A stretch of 64,000 nucleotides of DNA, from the NCBI RefSeq assembly GCF_039555325.1, contig NZ_CP154608.1, forward strand, positions 558,001 through 622,000, given 5' to 3'. Source of the DNA: Sphingomicrobium sp. XHP0239 (GTDB lineage: Bacteria; Pseudomonadota; Alphaproteobacteria; Sphingomonadales; Sphingomonadaceae). The first letter of the stretch is position 1, and every line of letters begins with the position of its first letter. This document shows, one piece after another, positions 16,923 to 25,583 of this stretch. The notes beneath the pieces were generated by a model. It had not been told where the DNA came from, did not search any database, and saw only the letters and a list, made by a program, of their open reading frames with translations. The translations under genes and the position numbers were made by a program.

Positions 16923-16965
16923 AAAAACGAAACCGCCGCCCAGCCCGTTGGGCGGAGCGGCGGTT
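16923..16965 (-). terminator. Rho-independent terminator behind rplY
   Basis: Read on the minus strand, a nine-pair stem (plus-strand arms 16931-16939 and 16957-16965) is followed by TTTCGTTTTT (plus-strand A-run at 16923-16927). It lies between rplY and pth, so some transcripts should end after rplY and pth should partly rely on read-through or its own start. Confidence 0.75.
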
Positions 16966-16995
16966 CGATCTTCGCGACTGAAAGCGGGAAGAGGC

Positions 16996-17667
16996 TTATT
17001 CGCCGCCTTCTTCGCCACCTTCGGCGTCGTCGCTCTGCTCGGTTGCGGGGACTTCGCCCGGATCGACGACTTCTTCCTCGTCCTCGTCATCGGCAGCCTT
17101 GAGGACACGGGGAGCGACCATCGTCAGCACGGTGTAGTCGCGATCGACCGTTGGCTTGGCGCCCTCGGGCAGCGTGACTTCGCTGATGTGGATGGCATCG
17201 CCGATCTCCATGCCGTCGATCGACACGACGATCTCGTCGGGAATGTCGCCGGCATCGACGACCAGTTCGAGCTCGTGACGCACGACGTTGAGCACGCCGC
17301 CTTCCTTCTTGCCCGGCGACTTTTCCTCGTCGACGAAGCGGACCGGGATCTTCACCTCGATCTGTGCGCCCTTCACGAGGCGGAAGAAATCGACGTGGAT
17401 CGGGCGGCTCGTGACCGGATGGAACTGGACATCCTTGGGGAGGGTGCGGTGCTTGTCACCGTCGACCTCGACCCGGACGACCGAATTCATGAAGTGACCC
17501 GTCTGGAGCATCTTCACCAATTGCTTTTCCTCGACATGGATGCCGAGGGGTTCCGATTTGCCGCCGTAGACGACGGCGGGGACCCGGCCCTCGCGGCGCA
17601 GTTCACGGGAGGCTCCCTTGCCAGCCCGTTCGCGCAGCTCGGCGGGCAGCGTCAGCTGATCGCTCAT
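16996..17667 (-). CDS. rplY: 50S ribosomal protein L25/general stress protein Ctc
   Basis: L25 binds 5S rRNA. The 223-residue product is the long Ctc/TL5 form: an N-terminal L25 domain ([27 protein letters not shown], read in parts over residues 9-37) and a C-terminal TL5 beta domain ([24 protein letters not shown]). It ends in a disordered acidic tail ([21 protein letters not shown]), common in proteobacterial long forms. AAAGGAAA precedes the ATG. A candidate promoter lies about 75 bases upstream. Confidence 0.94.
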   Translation of the reverse strand: MSDQLTLPAELRERAGKGASRELRREGRVPAVVYGGKSEPLGIHVEEKQLVKMLQTGHFMNSVVRVEVDGDKHRTLPKDVQFHPVTSRPIHVDFFRLVKGAQIEVKIPVRFVDEEKSPGKKEGGVLNVVRHELELVVDAGDIPDEIVVSIDGMEIGDAIHISEVTLPEGAKPTVDRDYTVLTMVAPRVLKAADDEDEEEVVDPGEVPATEQSDDAEGGEEGGE

Positions 17668-17738
17668 ATGGTTGTTTCCTTTTGGTTTTTCTCTCGTGCC
17701 GTCCCGCCTCCAGGGATGACCAGAACGGCGACCGGCGC

Positions 17739-17767
17739 GCTATAGGGGGGAAGCACGGCGCGTGCAA
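17739..17767 (-). promoter_or_regulatory. Candidate promoter of rplY
   Basis: On the minus strand, TTGCAC (plus 17762-17767) and TATAGC (plus 17739-17744) are 17 bases apart. The match to sigma70 hexamers is partial but the spacing is ideal, and the position, about 75 bases before the rplY start, is reasonable. Confidence 0.4.
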
Positions 17768-17842
17768 GCGAAACGGCCTCGGCGCGATCCCGACAGGCTG
17801 CGCTACAGACGAACCTCTGCAGACGATTCGGCCCGAGCGCGA

Positions 17843-18793
17843 TTATTCATCGAGGCGGGACACGGCGAGACCATTTCGCTCCAGCATCGTCAGAAGGCTG
17901 TCCTCGCCGACGAGATGATTGGCCGGCACGGCAAGGAAGACCGCGCCGGGTGTCGCAAGTCGAGCGCGGATCCATTGAACCCAAGCGGTATTGCGGAGGG
18001 TCAGCACAGCCTCGCGAAGGGCGCTGTCGGGTTCGAGATAGCGGTTGAAGCTGCCGTCGATGGCAGCGAGGTCGCCGCGTGTCCAGGCGGCGAGCCTGTC
18101 GCCGAAGTCGGCCTTGAGTTCGTCGTTGGTCAAAATGGCGCTTTCGAGAAGCGCGCGCTGCGCCTCGACCGAAAGGCCGTCGTAGAGCGCGAGCTGGTCG
18201 TCGTTGGTGGCAAGATAGTCGATCGGCTTGCCTGCCTCTGCGAACGCCGCGCGAAGATCGGGGTCGGTGCCCGCCAACTCGGTCAAGCCGAGGGTGCGGG
18301 AGTGGGCGCCCATCAGCGTGATCGCGGCAGCCCAGTTTTCCATGACGTCATAGGTCTGCATCGTCACACCGGTGCGGGCGGCGAGCGTGGAGAGCGTAGG
18401 GCGCAGCGCCGGATCGACGCGCTGGAGAAGCGGCGGAAGGTTTCGGTCCAGCCCGATGGCGGCCATGCGCTCGCCGAGCGCCCGTTGTCCTTCGGGATCC
18501 GAGCGGGTTTCGAGAACCAGCGTGTCGCTGGCAGCGATGGCGGCGTCGATGGTGCGGGTGCGCCATTCATATTCCTCCGGCAACATCGCGAAGGTGCCGA
18601 GGATGTAGATCGTCGTGTCGCCGTCGGCGACCTGCCACAGCGCCGGGTCGACCGCCTCGGCGCGGGCGGCGGCGGAGCGGGGGGCGTCGATCGAGACCGC
18701 GCGGCTGCTGTCATATTCGTCGAGGCCGTTGGTAGCCGTGCAGGCACCAAGGCCGAAACTGGCAAGCGCGGCGAGCAGGGCAGGACATTTCAC
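17843..18793 (-). CDS. TraB/GumN family lipoprotein with degenerate active site
   Basis: The 316-residue protein has a lipoprotein signal with C18 (GLGAC). It aligns along its whole length with the next gene upstream (18884-19828): both share VDPALWQVADGDTTIY-type starts and a C-terminal NHLVGEDS/GHLVGDDS motif. TraB/GumN (TIKI-like) metalloproteases use two GxxH motifs. Here the first reads G66-T-F-A69 (His replaced by Ala) and the second P290-A-N-H293 (Gly replaced by Pro). The metal site is therefore probably broken and the protein may be a non-catalytic paralogue. It follows the intact copy but is separated from it by a strong terminator. Confidence 0.82.
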   Translation of the reverse strand: MKCPALLAALASFGLGACTATNGLDEYDSSRAVSIDAPRSAAARAEAVDPALWQVADGDTTIYILGTFAMLPEEYEWRTRTIDAAIAASDTLVLETRSDPEGQRALGERMAAIGLDRNLPPLLQRVDPALRPTLSTLAARTGVTMQTYDVMENWAAAITLMGAHSRTLGLTELAGTDPDLRAAFAEAGKPIDYLATNDDQLALYDGLSVEAQRALLESAILTNDELKADFGDRLAAWTRGDLAAIDGSFNRYLEPDSALREAVLTLRNTAWVQWIRARLATPGAVFLAVPANHLVGEDSLLTMLERNGLAVSRLDE

Positions 18794-18819
18794 GGTGGGG
18801 TCTCCTCGGCATCAGCCGC

Positions 18820-18857
18820 AAAAAGAAGGGGCGGGCGCACCTTGGCACGCCCGCCCC
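18820..18857 (-). terminator. Rho-independent terminator between the two TraB/GumN genes
   Basis: A perfect 10-pair GC stem (plus-strand arms 18828-18837 and 18848-18857) with a 10-base loop is followed on the minus strand by TTCTTTTT (A-rich at plus 18820-18827). It should end the transcript of the upstream, intact copy. Confidence 0.88.
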
Positions 18858-18883
18858 CGTCAGGGTCAACTGGTTTCGACCGA

Positions 18884-19828
18884 TCAGTCGTCGATGCGCG
18901 TCACGGTGTAACCGCGCTGGCGAAGCATGGCGACCACGCTGTCGTCGCCGACGAGGTGACCCGCCCCGACCGCTACGAACACGGTGCCTGGCTGGCCCAT
19001 TCGCTGGATGATGTCGCCGGTCCAGTCGGTGTTGCGCCGCGTCAACAGGGCGCTGCGCACTTCGCCGCCGATCTCCATGCCCTCGTTGAAGACGTCGCCG
19101 ATGGCCTGCTCGTCACCGCGGGCCCAGCTGTCCTGCATGCTGGAGAACATTTCGAGGATTTCCTCGTCGCTGGTGTCTTCGAGGCCCTCGAGGATGAATT
19201 CGCGCTGCGCCTCGGCCGACATGGTATCGAGATAGCTGAGCTGTTCGCGCGCGGTTTCTAGACCCTTGATGGGAAGGCCGCGCTCCTCGACGATGGTGCG
19301 CAGCGTCATCTCGACCCCGCTTTCGCCGGTCATGCCCGCCTTCATCGCGATGGCGTTGGACAGGGTCAGGCCGACGAACCAGGTGTCCATCACGTTGAGC
19401 GCCTGGGCAGGGATGCCAAGCGGTTCGACCATCGTCGCGACGCGCGTGGCGTACTCCTCGCCGATGCGAGCCGCGAGCGTGGGCTGCGACGGATCGATCG
19501 CCAGTTCGGTGATCAGCGGCTGCAGCGCGGCAGGATTCGACAGGTCGTCTGCGATCTCGAAATAGACTTCGTCGCTTTCCGCGAGCGCGGCGTCGATCGT
19601 GTCCGTGCGCCACTGGTAGCCCTCGGGAAGAAGGTGGAAGGTGCCGAGCATGTAGACGGTCGTGTCCTCGTCCGCGACGCGCCAGACGGCGGGGTCGATC
19701 GTCCCTTCGGGCGCGGTATTGCCCATCGTCGGGGCGGTGGCGACGGCCATGCCGTCGTCATAGGTGGCGCAGGCGGACAGGCCGAGCGCCGTCGCGGCGA
19801 GAAGGACGGTCTTCTTGATCATGATCAT
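18884..19828 (-). CDS. TraB/GumN family lipoprotein, intact motifs
   Basis: The 314-residue protein has a lipoprotein signal ending in LSAC (C20). Both signature motifs are complete: G62-T-F-H65 (LGTFHLLPEG) and G288-A-G-H291 (VGAGHLVGDDS), with a conserved acidic FEIADD after the first. The family (TraB, GumN, TIKI, EreA-like fold) includes membrane-tethered metalloproteases; the bacterial function is unknown. AAGGG lies six bases before the ATG. The gene is divergent from glyQ. Confidence 0.87.
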   Translation of the reverse strand: MIMIKKTVLLAATALGLSACATYDDGMAVATAPTMGNTAPEGTIDPAVWRVADEDTTVYMLGTFHLLPEGYQWRTDTIDAALAESDEVYFEIADDLSNPAALQPLITELAIDPSQPTLAARIGEEYATRVATMVEPLGIPAQALNVMDTWFVGLTLSNAIAMKAGMTGESGVEMTLRTIVEERGLPIKGLETAREQLSYLDTMSAEAQREFILEGLEDTSDEEILEMFSSMQDSWARGDEQAIGDVFNEGMEIGGEVRSALLTRRNTDWTGDIIQRMGQPGTVFVAVGAGHLVGDDSVVAMLRQRGYTVTRIDD

Positions 19829-20039
19829 TTTTTCCCTTGCGGTTTCAGTGCGTTGAATTTCGCTTCATCGGGCGCGAACAAAGACATGCCACGCCGCGAT
19901 TGCAAGTCGAACATGGACGATAGTGGTACACTGTGTCGCAGCGGGCACAAAGGTACCCCGCGGATCGCATCCGTGGATCGCTGGATGGTCGTTCGGGCTT
20001 GCTTGACGCTGCGGCGCACCTCGCGCAAAGCCCGCACCC

Positions 20040-20897
20040 ATGCTGAGCTTTCAAGATCTGATCCTGACGCTTCACGCCTATTGGGGCGGCCAGGGGTGCG
20101 CCATCCTCCAACCCTATGACATGGAAATGGGGGCGGGGACGTTTCACCCTGCGACGACGCTGCGCGCACTGGGGCCGAAACCGTGGAAGGCTGCCTACGT
20201 CCAGCCCTGCCGCCGTCCGACCGACGGGCGCTATGGCGAAAATCCAAACCGTCTGGGTCACTATTATCAGTATCAGGTGATGTTGAAGCCGAGCCCTGCG
20301 GATCTCCAGGACCTATATCTGGGCTCGTTGCGCGAAATCGGAATCAATCCGCTGAAACACGACATCCGCTTCGTCGAGGACGATTGGGAAAGCCCGACGC
20401 TGGGCGCCTGGGGTCTTGGCTGGGAAGTGTGGTGCGACGGGATGGAAGTCACCCAGTTTACTTATTTCCAGCAGGTCGGCGGGTTCGATTGCAAGCCGGT
20501 GGCCGGCGAACTGACCTACGGGCTGGAGCGGCTGGCGATGTACATTCAGGGCGTCGACAACGTTTTCGATCTCAAGTTTAACGATGCCGGCACGACCTAT
20601 CGCGACGTGTTCCTCGAGAACGAGCGTCAGATGAGCAAATACCACTTCGAGGTTGCCGATACCGAGATGCTGTTCGACGCTTTCAAGAAGGCCGCGGGCG
20701 AAGCGGAGAATGCTTTGTCGAACGACGTGCCGCTGGCTGCCTACGAACAGGCGATCAAGGCGAGCCACATCTTCAATTCGCTGCAGGCGCGGGGCGTGAT
20801 CTCGGTGGCCGAACGGCAGGCCTACATCGGCCGCGTTCGTGATCTGGCGAAGGGCGCATGCGCGGCCTGGCTGGAGCGCGAGATGGAGACGGCGTGA
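20040..20897 (+). CDS. glyQ: Glycine-tRNA ligase alpha subunit
   Basis: The 285-residue protein is the catalytic subunit of the bacterial (alpha-beta)2 glycyl-tRNA synthetase. Highly conserved stretches include [37 protein letters not shown] (read over about 53-72), [18 protein letters not shown], and [17 protein letters not shown] see no good ribosome site just before the ATG, so initiation may be on a short leader. The 211 bases between it and the divergent lipoprotein hold no convincing gene. Its stop overlaps the glyS ATG. Confidence 0.96.
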   Translation: MLSFQDLILTLHAYWGGQGCAILQPYDMEMGAGTFHPATTLRALGPKPWKAAYVQPCRRPTDGRYGENPNRLGHYYQYQVMLKPSPADLQDLYLGSLREIGINPLKHDIRFVEDDWESPTLGAWGLGWEVWCDGMEVTQFTYFQQVGGFDCKPVAGELTYGLERLAMYIQGVDNVFDLKFNDAGTTYRDVFLENERQMSKYHFEVADTEMLFDAFKKAAGEAENALSNDVPLAAYEQAIKASHIFNSLQARGVISVAERQAYIGRVRDLAKGACAAWLEREMETA

Positions 20898-23011
20898 TGG
20901 CGAACTTCCTGCTCGAACTATTGTCGGAGGAAATTCCGGCGCGGATGCAGGCGAAGGCCCGCGAGGATCTGGAACGGCTGTTCGGCGAACGGCTCGCCGA
21001 GGCCGGACTGAGTGCGAGCGGGATCGAGACCTATTCGACGCCGCGGCGACTGGCACTGATCGCGCGGGGTCTGCCGGACCGTACCGAAGCCGTGCGCGAG
21101 GAAACGAAGGGCCCGCCGACGAGCGCGCCCGACCAGGCGATCGAAGGGTTTCTGCGCAAGGTCGGGCTGTCGAAGGACGATCTTGAGGTGCGCGACGTGA
21201 AGGGCCGCGACACCTATTTCGCGGTCGTCGACAGGCCGGGGCAGTCGAGTGCCGATATCCTCGGCCCCGCGATCGCGCAGATCGTTCGCGAGTTTCCCTG
21301 GCCCAAGTCGATGCGTTGGGGCCCGGCATCGAGTTCGAACGAGAGCCTACGCTGGGTCCGCCCGCTGCACCGGATCGTGGCGTTGCTGGGCGGCGAGGTG
21401 GTGCCGGTCGACATCGATGGCGTCGCGTGCGGGGCAGCGAGCCTCGGTCATCGCTTCCATCATCCGGGCGAAATCACCTTCGGCGGCGCGGACGATTATG
21501 TCGAGAAGCTGCGCGCCTGCCACGTGCTGGTGAACCATGAGGAGCGGGAGGCGATCGTCCGCGACGGCGCGAAGAAGGCGGCCGACGCAGTTGGCTACAC
21601 GCTGATCGAGGACGAGGGTCTGGTGATCGAGAATGCGGGACTGACCGAATGGCCGGTGCCGCTGCTCGGTACGTTCGACGACAATTTTCTCGACGTGCCC
21701 GAAGAGGTCATCCAACTGACCGCGCGCACCGACCAGAAGTATTTCGTGATGCGGACCAGCGAGGGGCGGCTTGCCCCCGGGTTCATCTGCACAGCGAATA
21801 TCGAAAGCAGCGATCCCGATGCGGTCGTGGCGGGCAACCAGCGGGTGCTGGCAGCGCGATTGAGCGATGCGCGCTTCTTTTGGGAGAACGATCTCAAGGT
21901 CAGCCTTGCCGACCTGTCGCGCGACCTCAATCGCAGCGTCTTTTTCGAGGGCCTGGGCAGCTATGCCGAGAAGGCGGAGCGGATCGGCGCGCTGTCGGGA
22001 TACATCGCGCAGTTCGTCGAGGGCGTCGATGCCGATCAGGCACGTGAGGCGGGGCAACTGGCGAAGGCAGATCTGACCAGCGGCACGGTGGGCGAATTTC
22101 CCGAATTGCAGGGCACGATCGGAGGCTATCTTGCCAAGGCCATGACGCCCGAGCAGGCCGAAGCCATCGCCTATCAGTATCGCGACGATCCTCCTGGGCC
22201 GATGGCGCAGGTCGTCGGTCTCGCGGATCGGATCGACACGCTCGTCGCCTTCTTCGCCAAGGGACAGAAACCGACGGGATCGAAAGACCCGTTCGCGCTT
22301 CGCCGTGCGACGCTGCACATCATCGCGATCCTGACCGACAATGATCTTCGGCTGCCGCTCGGCCGCGTGTTCGAGCAGGCAGCAAGCGCCATTCCGGAGT
22401 CCGACCTCGATGGCGACGACCTGCTCGATTTCTTCGCTGACCGGCTCAAGGTGCAGCAGCGCGAGGCGGGGGTTCGGCACGATCTGATCGATGCGGTCTT
22501 CTCGCTTGGGGGCGAGGATGATCTGGTGCGGTTACTGGCGCGGGTACGGGCGCTTCAGGAGTTCATCGAGACCGACGCGGGCACCGATCTGCTCGCCGCC
22601 TACAAGCGGGCATCGAACATTCTCAAGCAGCAAGGTTTCGAGGGTGCGGGTGAACTTCCCGGAACGGTCGAGCAGACGGGCGAGGAAGACCCGCTCGCGC
22701 TGGTCGGGGAAAGCGATGCGTTCGATCGGGCGGTCGCGGCGTGGGACCATGAAGAGTTGCAGGGCGAGGAAAAGGCTCTCGCGGATGCGCTCGTGACCTC
22801 GGGCCCGATGGTGCGCCAGGCTCTCAACGATGAGGATTTCACCGATGCGATGCGGGCGCTCGCATCCCTACGCGGTCCCATCGACGCTTTCTTCGAGGAA
22901 GTGATGGTGGTCGCCGACGACGATGCGACGAAAGCGCGCCGGCTCGGTCTGCTGGCGCGATTCCGGACCCTCGTCGGCCAGGTGGCGGACTTCTCGAAAA
23001 TCGAGGGCTAG
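20897..23011 (+). CDS. glyS: Glycine-tRNA ligase beta subunit
   Basis: The 704-residue beta subunit binds tRNA and edits or positions the acceptor. It starts at the ATG that overlaps the glyQ stop (TGATG), with the conserved LLELLSEEIPARMQ. Other marks are STPRRLALIA, KSMRWG, TARTDQKYF, FICTANIES, RFFWENDLK-like (here ARFFWENDLK) and DPFALRRATLHII, followed by a C-terminal DALR-like anticodon-binding region. The length matches the family. No clear terminator follows. Confidence 0.96.
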   Translation: MANFLLELLSEEIPARMQAKAREDLERLFGERLAEAGLSASGIETYSTPRRLALIARGLPDRTEAVREETKGPPTSAPDQAIEGFLRKVGLSKDDLEVRDVKGRDTYFAVVDRPGQSSADILGPAIAQIVREFPWPKSMRWGPASSSNESLRWVRPLHRIVALLGGEVVPVDIDGVACGAASLGHRFHHPGEITFGGADDYVEKLRACHVLVNHEEREAIVRDGAKKAADAVGYTLIEDEGLVIENAGLTEWPVPLLGTFDDNFLDVPEEVIQLTARTDQKYFVMRTSEGRLAPGFICTANIESSDPDAVVAGNQRVLAARLSDARFFWENDLKVSLADLSRDLNRSVFFEGLGSYAEKAERIGALSGYIAQFVEGVDADQAREAGQLAKADLTSGTVGEFPELQGTIGGYLAKAMTPEQAEAIAYQYRDDPPGPMAQVVGLADRIDTLVAFFAKGQKPTGSKDPFALRRATLHIIAILTDNDLRLPLGRVFEQAASAIPESDLDGDDLLDFFADRLKVQQREAGVRHDLIDAVFSLGGEDDLVRLLARVRALQEFIETDAGTDLLAAYKRASNILKQQGFEGAGELPGTVEQTGEEDPLALVGESDAFDRAVAAWDHEELQGEEKALADALVTSGPMVRQALNDEDFTDAMRALASLRGPIDAFFEEVMVVADDDATKARRLGLLARFRTLVGQVADFSKIEG

Positions 23012-23072
23012 CGCTCCGGACCGCCGTCGCGATCGTGTCGATCGCCACGGCAAAATCTAGTGAGGTCGAGAC

Positions 23073-23381
23073 CTACGCGTCGCCCGGCTTGGTCGGCGCC
23101 CGATCGGCGCGATCCGGAACGCCGTCGCCATCCGTATCACGGTCGCGGACTGTTGTGCGGTCGGTGTCGCGGAGGGCGGCCGCACGGCGGCTGTCCTGGT
23201 CGCGCCAGCTGGTCTCCGCTGCCTTGTAGTCTGCCTCGATCCGTTCACGGTGCGCTTTTTCGGCGCGATAGCGTTCCTTCCACTTGCGGCCACCGCCCGC
23301 CATCAGAAAGGCGCCGATGATCACGCCCATCAGGAAGATGAGGCCGATCGAGATCCACTGGTCCTGCGTAAAGTCGAGCAT
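23073..23381 (-). CDS. Membrane-anchored protein with one TSP3-like calcium repeat
   Basis: The 102-residue product has one membrane helix (about 10-27), a basic, Glu/Arg-rich, probably helical stretch (31-80), and a C-terminal DTDGDGVPDRADRAP (82-96) that matches the D-x-D-x-D-G thrombospondin type-3 calcium repeat. AAGGGG eight bases before the ATG supports this start over the longer open frame. It lies 139 bases behind tadC on the same strand but past a hairpin, so it may be a separate unit. Function unknown; the repeat suggests that the periplasmic end binds Ca2+. Confidence 0.72.
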   Translation of the reverse strand: MLDFTQDQWISIGLIFLMGVIIGAFLMAGGGRKWKERYRAEKAHRERIEADYKAAETSWRDQDSRRAAALRDTDRTTVRDRDTDGDGVPDRADRAPTKPGDA

Positions 23382-23445
23382 GAAAATATCCCCTTGTTTC
23401 GCTGATGAAACAGGCCGAGCCGCCGAGCGGTTCCCTCTCAAGCAA

Positions 23446-23479
23446 ATCGCCGCCGCCCCCTGACGGGAACGACGGCGAT
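23446..23479 (-). terminator. Strong hairpin behind Tad locus 1, possible terminator
   Basis: Arms at 23446-23460 and 23465-23479 form a 15-pair stem with a few G-T wobbles (minus-strand reading) and a four-base loop. The following T-run is weak (TTTGCTT), so termination is possible but not certain. It lies just downstream of tadC. Confidence 0.45.
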
Positions 23480-23520
23480 CTCTTCCCCCCACCAGGGAAG
23501 CGCGTGACGATCTGTGCCGA

Positions 23521-24510
23521 CTATCCGTTGATGAAGTTGTCGGAGATCGAACAGGCCGCCGGACCCAGGATGACCACGAACAGGGTCGGCAGAATGAACA
23601 GGATGAGCGGAACGGTCATGATCGCGGGCAGACGAGCGGCCTTTTCCTCCGCGCGCATCATGCGCTCGTTGCGGAACTCGGCGGACAGGACGCGAAGCGC
23701 CGAAGCGAGCGGCGTACCGTATTTTTCGGTCTGGATCATGGTTGTCACCACCCCGCGCACGGCTTCGAGATCGACGCGATTGGCGAGGTTTTCGAACGCG
23801 ATGCGGCGTTCAGCCAGGAAACCGAGTTCGATGGCGGTCAGGCCGAATTCGTCACCGAGTTCGGGATAGGCCTTGCCCAGTTCCTTGCTGACCCGGCCGA
23901 AGGCGGCGTCGACGGTCAGGCCCGCCTCGGCGCAGATGACGAGCAGATCCAGCGCATCGGGCAGACCCTTCTGGATCAGCGCGGCGCGCTTCTTGACCTT
24001 GTTCTCAAGCCACAGGTCGGGGGCCTTGTAGGCGCCGAACGTGGCACCCGCGACCGCGGCATACTTCTTGAGCGCGCCCCAGTCGGGCTTGATATCCACG
24101 ACGTAGATCAGGACCACCGCGGCGATGCCGACGACGACCGGCATCACGAAGCGGGCGAAGATGATGAAATAGGCAAGGTCCTTCTTGCGGATCCCGGCCT
24201 GCCCAAGCTTGAGCTGCGCTTTCTCGACCTGGTCGGCCTGCAGCATCTTGAAGCTGCCGAGGAGATCGCGAAGGAAATCCGCCGACTTGTTTTTGTGGCG
24301 CAGGCTCTTGCGCTTGTTGGTCGACGCGACGATCCCGGCTTTCAGCTGTTCGCGGCGCGCGTTCAACGCCTTCACGCGCTTGGCCATCGGGTCCTTCGCG
24401 GTACCGGCCGCGTAGATAGCGACGAGTACGGCGAAGACTGCGACCGCCGACAGGAAGGTCGCGACCATCAGGACGTCGATGCCGAGGAGGGTGGGGCCCT
24501 GTGCTTCCAT
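23521..24510 (-). CDS. tadC: Tad pilus inner-membrane platform protein TadC (locus 1)
   Basis: The 329-residue type II secretion F-domain protein has membrane helices near residues 12-33, 115-150 and 295-320 and the family core GLPDALDLLVICAEAGLT, followed by DEFGLTAIELGFL and QTEKYGTPLASALRVLS. With TadB it forms the inner-membrane platform on which the CpaF motor acts. AGGAGAG precedes the ATG. It is the last clear gene of Tad locus 1, 15 bases after tadB. Confidence 0.9.
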   Translation of the reverse strand: MEAQGPTLLGIDVLMVATFLSAVAVFAVLVAIYAAGTAKDPMAKRVKALNARREQLKAGIVASTNKRKSLRHKNKSADFLRDLLGSFKMLQADQVEKAQLKLGQAGIRKKDLAYFIIFARFVMPVVVGIAAVVLIYVVDIKPDWGALKKYAAVAGATFGAYKAPDLWLENKVKKRAALIQKGLPDALDLLVICAEAGLTVDAAFGRVSKELGKAYPELGDEFGLTAIELGFLAERRIAFENLANRVDLEAVRGVVTTMIQTEKYGTPLASALRVLSAEFRNERMMRAEEKAARLPAIMTVPLILFILPTLFVVILGPAACSISDNFING

Positions 24511-24525
24511 TGGTCCGTCTCTCTC

Positions 24526-25494
24526 CTAGATCTCGAAGTTGACCATGCGGCTCATGATGAAGACGCCGAGCGACATCCAGATGAGCCCGCCGATCCCGGC
24601 GATGATGAGGCGCTCGTCTTCGAAGAAACCCAGCATGTAAGGCGGGTTGATCACCATGATCAGCGCGAAGACGATGAACGGCAGCGAGCCGACGATCCAG
24701 GCCGAGGCCTTGGATTCCGAGCTCATCGCGCGGATTTTCAGTTTCATCTGAGCGCGCTTGCGCAGCACGTCGGCGAGGTTGGACAGCGTTTCGGCGAGGT
24801 TGCCCCCGGTTTCGCGCTGGATCGCGAGCGTGATGCAGAAGAACTGTATTTCGGCCGTGTTAATTCGGTCGGCCGCCCGCGCGAGAGCCGCCTCCATCGT
24901 CTTGCCGATCTTCATGTCGTCCGAGACCTGCTTGAACTCGATCGCCACGGGTCCGCGGATCTCGCTCGACACGATCCCCAGCGTTTCCGTGATCGGCAGG
25001 CCCGATCGCAGACCGCGCACCATCAGTTCGATGGCGTCGGGAAAGTTGGAGTTGAAGGCGTTGAGACGCCGCGTGATCAGCTTGCCGACAATGAAATGCG
25101 GCAGTCCCAGACCGACTGCCAGGCCGAACAGGACGCCCAGCGCCGCCGGGGCGCCGCGCAGGGTGAGAAGCGCCGCAATGACGAAGGCGATCGCGAAACA
25201 GATGAGCGCATAGCGCCCGAGCGTAATCTTCTTGCCCGTGCGATCGAGTCGCGCCTGAATGAGCGCGGGCCGCGGCATCAGCCGGGCGGCAAGGCTTTCG
25301 GCGCGGTTGTTGCGCTCCATGAGCTTGCGGATCTGCTTGTTGGCACTCGCCTGCAACGCACCGCCGGCGGCATGGCGTTCGCGCAGGGCTACGACACGCC
25401 GCTTGAGATGCTTGCGCGGCGAGGGGCCCTGGAAGGCGATCACGGCCATTCCGAGCGTCAACAGGAGGCCGAATGCAAGCAGGAAAGGCAACAT
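24526..25494 (-). CDS. tadB: Tad pilus inner-membrane platform protein TadB (locus 1)
   Basis: The 322-residue F-domain protein has an N-terminal helix (1-20), a paired set of helices (about 98-135) and the conserved NFPDAIELMVRGLRSGLPI, then FFCITLAIQRETGGNLAETL. It pairs with TadC as pilus platform. GGAAGAG precedes the ATG. Upstream lie only 89 bases before cpaE; in other Tad loci the cpaF ATPase gene occupies this place, and it is missing here. Confidence 0.9.
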   Translation of the reverse strand: MLPFLLAFGLLLTLGMAVIAFQGPSPRKHLKRRVVALRERHAAGGALQASANKQIRKLMERNNRAESLAARLMPRPALIQARLDRTGKKITLGRYALICFAIAFVIAALLTLRGAPAALGVLFGLAVGLGLPHFIVGKLITRRLNAFNSNFPDAIELMVRGLRSGLPITETLGIVSSEIRGPVAIEFKQVSDDMKIGKTMEAALARAADRINTAEIQFFCITLAIQRETGGNLAETLSNLADVLRKRAQMKLKIRAMSSESKASAWIVGSLPFIVFALIMVINPPYMLGFFEDERLIIAGIGGLIWMSLGVFIMSRMVNFEI

Positions 25495-25583
25495 GGCGCG
25501 TCTCTTCCTTCAATCAGTAGTCAAAGCGGGCGGCGGACCGGCGCGGGACGTGTCGTGACGGCCCGTGCCGATCCATCGCTCGA

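Noticed and set aside
17762..19261. 500-codon plus-strand frame across the two TraB/GumN genes
   Set aside because: It crosses a strong intergenic terminator and both lipoprotein genes in antisense; composition is shadow-like.
19845..19970. Cys-rich 41-residue frame (CARCDTVYHYRPCSTCNRG) on the minus strand upstream of glyQ, like a zinc ribbon
   Set aside because: No ribosome site before the possible start, and it lies in the promoter region of the divergent TraB/GumN gene. Cysteine spacing alone is not enough.
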